Below the pieces are notes generated by a model. That model made no database searches, was not told the origin of the DNA, and saw nothing but the letters and a program-made list of their open reading frames with translations. A stretch of DNA of 11,607 nt, taken from contig JAMYHX010000812.1 in the NCBI GenBank assembly GCA_025529335.1, positions 1-11,607 on the forward strand, written 5' to 3'. Positions 6,904 to 11,607 of this stretch are shown piece after piece; the first letter of the stretch is position 1; each line of letters starts with the position of its first letter. The position numbers and the translations under genes are program-made. The stretch comes from Rhizopus sp. PT2906. Lineage: Eukaryota > Mucoromycota > Mucoromycetes > Mucorales > Rhizopodaceae.

Positions 6904-8311
6904 GCTTTTCATCTACAGTACATAAGAGCACCTTTGCATCTACCAGTTGATTCTCTTGCACTTTCATAGTGACGATACCATCATGACGACTGAGAATCTT
7001 GACTTCAGTTTTCATAGATTCGATTGAGAGGAGAGGCATGTTCTTCTTGACGACAGTGCCAGTAGGCGCAAGTATTTTAAGGATACGACAAGGCATGGAC
7101 GAGGTATAAGGCGTTACTACTAAGGATTAGTGCACTGAATTGATTATATACTTTCATACCTTTGTCATCTTCCGTGATAGTAGTCTTGCTTTTTAATCGA
7201 TCGACCTTGATTAGTTCAATTGGGTAACCATGAAGAAAGTCATGAACAAAGATTGACTTGTTTATATCTTGGAAGCATTCAGCAAGGTAAAAACATTGTT
7301 GGACATTATTCATTTCAAATCGTAAGAGACCCTTAGATCCCTGGATGCCCTTTGCTCCAAGATACTCTTTACTGATCTCGGACTTGTACAAAGCAATGGA
7401 AAGAGATAGCTCTGGTTCTTGTTCTGACTCCTTGTCTAGCACCAAAGCCTTGAATTCATGTCTGTCGTTACGGTATCCTAAGTATTCGTACAAGACGTCA
7501 ACCTTTTGCTGGTCTTGAACAATGAATTGAATACGATGAGGACGCCATTTTACATTCCTCCATCCTGCAGGAATATTTTTAAGATAGATTTGCTTATTCT
7601 GACGTGTTGTCCAGTCAAACAATAGGGCGGCAATGATGCTAGGCTCAGCACGATGTAAATCAAATGGAAGAAAGAGTTTTTCTTGCTGTATAAAGTTTGT
7701 GTCAAATACACCAGCTTGGAAAGAGGGGTTCTGCATGATGCTTAACAACAGTTTTTGATTTGTGGTTATGCCCACAATTATCGTACGCTTCAAGACGGCA
7801 ATCATACGTTTTATAGCCTCTGCACGAGTAGGAGCATGTACAATCACTTTAGCAATCATTGAGTCATAGTAAATGGATATATCTGAGCCATCCTGTACAC
7901 CTGTGTCAACGCGTACCCCTTCAATATCGGTTGGGGGACTCCATTTGAGGATAGTTCCTGTACGTGGGCTAAAGTCTTCTGGATCCTCTGCACATAAGCG
8001 CACTTCTATAGCGTGCCCATGGAAAGGTATCTGGTTCAGCACACTCATGTGTTTTAAATTGGCCCCCTGAGCAATAAGTATTTGCAGTTCAACAAGGTCT
8101 AGACCAGAAATGGCTTCCGTAATAGGATGCTCCACCTGCAATCGTGTATTCAGTTCCAAGAAATAAAAGCGTCTGGATTTGGGGTCTAGAATAAATTCTA
8201 CTGTGCCAGCTCCTACATAGCCTAGTTTGCGTCCCAAGCTGACAGCAGCATCTGTCATGTCTCGACGGAGGTTCGTGTCCACAACAGGAGAAGGGGTTTC
8301 CTATAGAAATG

Positions 8312-8344
<33 letters not shown>

Positions 8345-9321
8345 ATGGCTTCATCAGCTCACAATTCCTTACTTCAACGACTTTCTGATGTCTTCTTTGA
8401 ATTGAGCAATCACGTTCATTAATATGATATACATTTCCATACTTGTCTCCAAAAATTTGAACCTATGTCTTTTATCAATATTGACACCAAATGTGTGAAA
8501 AGCTTGAGTACCTCTACGTGATGTACACTTGTAAAGTATTTTTCTATTAATAAAGTGTCTGATCCAAACGCTCGAAGTGCTTCACCCTTGGCAGCTTCAA
8601 TTTCTTCTCTTAACCTTTTATATAATTTAAGTCTTTTGGTCATAGAATATGACAATATAAGCTTACTTGTGTGCATCATAAACTGTTCTCATGCCTTTAC
8701 CGCCTCCACCAGCAGAAGCCTTCAATAACACAGGAAATTCTAACAGCTTATCAGTTCAATTAATCATTACTACATTGTTCATCAAGACGAACCTATCTTT
8801 TTGGCTTCCTGTTCCAGTCTTTCAATCGACTGGTCTTGACCGTGATAGCCAGGAATCAGAGGGATAGAACTCAAATGTTCCCTGATGAATACTTTGGCAG
8901 CCATCTTATCACCAATGGTTCGAATGGATTCTGCTCTAGGTCCAATAAAGTTGATACCCGCTTGATTTACCATATCTGCAAAATCGGGGTTCTCTGACAG
9001 AAAGCCGTATCCAGGGTGAATCGCGTCTGCTCCAGATCGTTTAGCCACTTGTATTATTTTTTCTGCATTGAGGTATGATTCTGAAGCAATTGAATGACCG
9101 ATATGATAAGCTTCATCGGCCAGTCTAACAAATGGAGCATTCTGGTCGCTTTAAAATATAAAAGAGATAAACACCTTAACTATGCATGAATCATTTATTA
9201 TTGTTTACCTATCAGAGTAAACAGCGACAGTAGGTATTCCCAAGCGTTTACATGTTTGAATCACTCTGCAAGCAATCTCGCCTCGATTAGCAATGAGAAC
9301 CTTATGAATAGAATAAGTCAT
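6899..9321 (-). CDS. Biotin-carrying acyl-CoA carboxylase alpha subunit (3-methylcrotonyl-CoA carboxylase type), 7 exons
   Basis: Exons are 9209-9321, 8793-9148, 8667-8739, 8512-8614, 8373-8462, 7160-8300 and 6899-7119; the product is 698 aa. The subunit carboxylates its own biotin with ATP and bicarbonate and passes CO2 to a beta subunit, which is not in this window; in leucine breakdown the acceptor is 3-methylcrotonyl-CoA. Biotin carboxylase signatures: KVLIANRGEIACRV (7-20), HPGYGFLSEN, ATP-grasp loop ASAGGGGKGMR (164-174), ERDCSIQRRHQK (231-242), ELNTRLQVEHP (294-304) and YYDSMIAKV. A linker/BT-like region follows (about 450-630, with IPAGWRN). The biotinyl domain is C-terminal, with Lys662 in SIESMKTEVKI instead of the usual AMKM. 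Conserved sequence begins at residue 5-7, so no mitochondrial presequence is visible, and an in-frame TAA precedes the ATG. The end EKQ is not a peroxisomal signal. Substrate assignment is tentative (propionyl, geranyl or other acyl-CoA possible). The donor of intron 8740-8792 is weak (GTTCGT), but the join IEFPVLLKAS fits. Confidence 0.9.
8315..8342 (+). repeat. 28-nt poly(A) tract (poly(T) in the carboxylase transcript)
   Basis: An uninterrupted run of 28 A on the plus strand lies inside carboxylase intron 8301-8372. In the transcript it is a U28 tract placed about 14 nt before the 3' splice site, so it works as an extreme polypyrimidine tract. The length is probably variable between strains and prone to sequencing error. 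Confidence 0.85.
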
Positions 9322-9444
9322 ATTCTTATATGCGAAAAAGAAAAGAGTCAAGGGAAAAAATACTTTTTTATTTGTACGAATTTCCTTTTTTTACTATTTT
9401 TCATGACAGGTTGCTTTTCTCCCTCATAAAGTTCGGTATATGAA
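9322..9444 (-). promoter_or_regulatory. Short tandem gap between SGT1 and the carboxylase gene
   Basis: Only 123 bp separate the SGT1 stop from the carboxylase ATG; both genes are on the minus strand. The carboxylase promoter must lie here and/or within the 3' part of SGT1. The pyrimidine-rich transcript-sense leader (CTTTTCTTTTTC just before the ATG) is visible. No AATAAA for SGT1 is seen. The small space argues against a missed upstream exon coding a mitochondrial presequence, unless it overlaps SGT1. Confidence 0.45.
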
Positions 9445-10808
9445 TTACTCATCAAACTAGAAAACAAAAAAGGTTTAATGCAGAAAAAAAAAAAAGAGAA
9501 GCATCACGAGCTTACCTTCTTTACCATCGTACCCTCAGGGGGCTTTGTTTCAACCTTTTTAGATCCGACCTCTGACCAATTCGTAGAGAGACAAGTACCA
9601 TTACTTTCAATAAAACTCTTCATCATAGCCCGTCTGGCGTCTGGATCCGCGTCACGGTATATTTGTTGAAATAGTGCATTGACAGCAGCCTCTCCTTCCA
9701 ATTTTTCATCATCCACTTCTTTAATTAATTTATTCCAGTCTTTTGTCTGTTTTTTGTTGTTGGTAACAGCAGGTACAGGCGCTATTGTGCAAGGATTAGG
9801 ATGATTTGATTTAACGGTTATAAGAGAACTTACTTCCTAAATCATTTTCACCTTCTAATGCACCCCACATGATACCTGAAACTTTCTTTTTCAATTTGAC
9901 TTCAATTTTTGTAGAAAGAACCTTGTACGTCGATTCTTCAGGTATAATTTTGTGTGCAAGTGGATCAAGTTCAATTGAATATGTCGATCCACTGGGTAAC
10001 TTTGCAGCCAAAGAAAGCTATATGAACCATTTTAGTACTCAATCAACATATCTTTATCCTAATCTTACAGAGTCTTCGTAGAATCCAACGGATACATCTT
10101 GTGCCATGACTTTTTTGACAAATACTTCAATAGTAACAAAGTTGTCATTTTGAAACCATTCATGTCTATATCACAGTTTAATCAATGTGTTATCAAAATG
10201 ATATAATTATTACCTTGCTGTTGTATTCAAAGGCTTATTTGTAGATTCCACTGGTACAGGAGTAGTTGTATTAATAGTAGCATTGGAAGATGATTGATTG
10301 ACCTCCTTTAGTTTATCTGCATTCTTTCGTAACCAAGTAGTAAGTGTCTTTTCATTTGGATTCAATCCTTTTGATTGATTCAAGTGTTCCTCGGCTTCTT
10401 TATACCGCTCAAGGCGATGCAGGATGATACTATAAAGGTTTTAATATTGATATTATTTTGCATAATAATTGACAAATTCTTAGGTTGTTACCCTTTTTGC
10501 AAATGAGCTCTAGCCATAAGACTACGTGAGCCATGCTTTAAAATATCCAGGGCTTTTTCAACGTCTTTGAGAGCCAAGTCTAACTTGTTTACTTTTTGAT
10601 AAACAGAACAACTGCTACAGATGTAAGTAACTGCTCTTTATCTTTGATTGATCTAATACCGTTTTAATATGAATTCAGCATTTTCAGGCTCAAAATCAAT
10701 CAGTTGACTAAACAAACTCAATGCTTCATCGTAGTCATCGTCAAAGAAGGCATCGTTGGCCTTGGCATATATTTCAGCTGATTTCTTTGTTTGCTCAGTA
10801 ACGTTCAT
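9445..10808 (-). CDS. SGT1: SGT1 co-chaperone (TPR-CS-SGS), 7 exons
   Basis: Exons are 10660-10808, 10492-10611, 10214-10429, 10069-10165, 9834-10017, 9516-9781 and 9445-9456; the product is 347 aa (human SUGT1 about 365, yeast 395). SGT1 links HSP90 to SKP1/SCF ubiquitin ligases and kinetochore assembly. Three TPR units fill about residues 9-110 (AEIYAKANDAFFDDDYDEAL first; GIILHRLERYKEAEEHLNQS third). A Ser/Thr/Pro-rich linker follows. The CS domain spans about 162-250, from HEWFQNDNFVTIEVFVKKV to YKVLSTKIEVKLKKK and GIMWGALEG. The SGS domain covers the end: DWNKLIKEVDDEKLEGEAAV, ALFQQIYRDADPDARRAMMK and CLSTNWSEVGSKKVETKPPE. The last exon is 12 nt and gives FDE-stop; retaining its intron gives VSS-stop. 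The 3' end of intron 1 is a tandem TAGCAG acceptor. I chose the second AG because it restores exact 34-residue TPR spacing; the first adds one Ser. Confidence 0.93.
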
Positions 10809-11380
10809 TTATAGAAGGGAAAAGAACAATGTACCGCGTTGGTGGTGAAGTCGGCGAATAAAAAGTGAGTAAAAGTGACGCCCATTCTCTGTCCTCAACA
10901 TTCGCATTCTAATGTCGTCAGTGTCTTTTTTTCTCAATCAAGAGCCTCATCGACGTACTTTGCTTGATAGCCACTACATTTAATAAAAGTACAATCTTAT
11001 ACTTTCTTAATTTCATTAGTTCTTCAATGACAGTAAAAGGGAATTCGATTTACGACATAAAGAATTATGCATCAGGCTGCATCATTTATACAAGTAACAG
11101 CTTGGCACATTCTTGAACAAAGAAAATAAGGATGCACGGCAAATAACAGACAAAAATCAGAGCTCAACTTTAAACGCGGCCTTTAAGCTGGCGTGCCCCT
11201 GTTGCATACACTATGCTAATGACTAGCCAGCCCTTGTAGCCCACATTACTGAGCATCATTTGCATTTATATGTTTGTTTTTTTGACGCGATCGTCCTGTC
11301 TGTCGTTTTATTTATTTTTACTTATACTCAAGCTTGAAAAGAAGTGTAATATTCATGCTATTATTCAGTGCTTATTCACT
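10809..11380. other. Intergenic region upstream of SGT1
   Basis: No gene is seen in these 572 bp. The stretch holds the SGT1 promoter and, if the candidate at 11381 is real, a divergent promoter. A T-rich segment (about 11274-11330) ends just before that ATG. There is no clear tRNA, repeat or known element. Confidence 0.5.
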
Positions 11381-11607
11381 ATGGCACAAGGAACCGTAGA
11401 AAATATACGGACGACCGTAGATTTTTTACGATTTTACTAACAGTCACAACCGTGGATATGGCCATTTTTATGGAGAAAATTTATTGACACTGATGTCAAG
11501 AGTAAAATTCGTGATCGTTATATTCTATTATCACGTTTACCATTGGTTGATTTCGCTTGCTGACAAATTGAATGTCGTATATGTAGGAGCCTTGTCGTAC
11601 AAAATAT
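11381..11607 (+). CDS. Possible 5' end of an unidentified gene, cut by the window edge
   Basis: An ATG at 11381 opens MAQGT and soon hits a stop (TAA at 11438) unless spliced. Removing GTAGAA...ACTAACAG (11396-11443, 48 nt) joins in frame to a 39-codon open stretch including QPWIWPFLWRKF and IRDRYILLSRLPLVDF, which looks protein-like. That stretch ends in TGA at 11562 unless another splice follows (for example near the GTATATGTAG at 11577). The consensus TACTAAC lies too close to its AG to be an ideal branch site, so the model is weak. I do not recognise the family. Small hairpin-like CCGTA...TACGG units occur within the proposed intron. Confidence 0.25.

Noticed and set aside
7873..8070. Plus-strand open frame of 65 codons
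   Set aside because: It is a shadow of carboxylase exon 6, which has clear biotin carboxylase motifs on the other strand.
8089..8346. 85-codon minus-strand frame starting with a Phe run
   Set aside because: It arises from the T28 tract inside a carboxylase intron and continues out of frame over exon 6.
9869..10081. Plus-strand open frame of 70 codons
   Set aside because: It is a shadow of the CS-domain exons of SGT1.
3195..10808. Functional proteostasis cluster (protease, UMP1, SGT1)
   Set aside because: The genes sit on mixed strands with separate promoters, and there is no shared regulatory motif. Such adjacency is expected by chance in a compact fungal genome.
1..11607. CRISPR array, bacterial operon, phage or toxin-antitoxin system
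   Set aside because: There are no regularly spaced repeats or bacterial gene structure. Spliceosomal introns and poly(A) signals show a eukaryotic nuclear locus.

Overview
The window looks like nuclear DNA of a filamentous early-diverging fungus, most likely Mucoromycota/Mucorales. It is AT-rich and gene-dense. Its genes are cut by many very short introns (about 40-72 nt) with GT...AG ends, frequent GTAAG-type donors and CTAAY-like branch sites. The right three quarters hold well-conserved eukaryotic housekeeping genes. The taxonomic call is inference; the gene identities rest on conserved motifs read directly.

Layout. Positions 1-2250 are a repeat and relic zone. They contain a 249-bp element with 32-bp terminal inverted repeats (318-566), a second inverted repeat of 49-nt arms (1164-1212 / 1520-1568) with a diverged extra copy near 663-735, coding-like debris with intron-like boundaries (964-1120 and 1622-2168), and a two-part palindrome (2168-2245). 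Positions 2246-3194 are non-coding and carry a 24-nt motif that also occurs at 214-237. Then follow: a bleomycin hydrolase-type cysteine protease (3195-4810, +, 4 exons, 489 aa); a WKF-domain, C7orf50-like basic protein (5175-5901, -, 2 exons, 224 aa); the proteasome maturation factor UMP1/POMP (6261-6879, +, 5 exons, 140 aa); a biotin-carrying alpha subunit of an acyl-CoA carboxylase of the 3-methylcrotonyl-CoA carboxylase type (6899-9321, -, 7 exons, 698 aa); and the HSP90 co-chaperone SGT1 (9445-10808, -, 7 exons, 347 aa). A possible further gene starts near 11381 (+) and is cut by the window end.

Most of these genes need splicing to be read correctly, so simple open reading frames give wrong proteins. 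The protease hides a 51-nt intron with no in-frame stop. UMP1 has a first coding exon consisting only of ATG. The WKF protein has a second exon that open frames miss. SGT1 ends in a 12-nt exon and has a tandem AG acceptor. The UMP1 and carboxylase genes converge with 19 bp between their stop codons.

Three of the five genes act in protein turnover or folding (cysteine aminopeptidase, proteasome assembly, HSP90 co-chaperone). Nothing in the sequence shows they are co-regulated, and I treat the neighbourhood as ordinary. I did not find a convincing undescribed multi-gene system. The items most worth a second look are the repeat zone, the unusual splice structures, and the carboxylase, which lacks a visible mitochondrial presequence and has a non-canonical biotin site.
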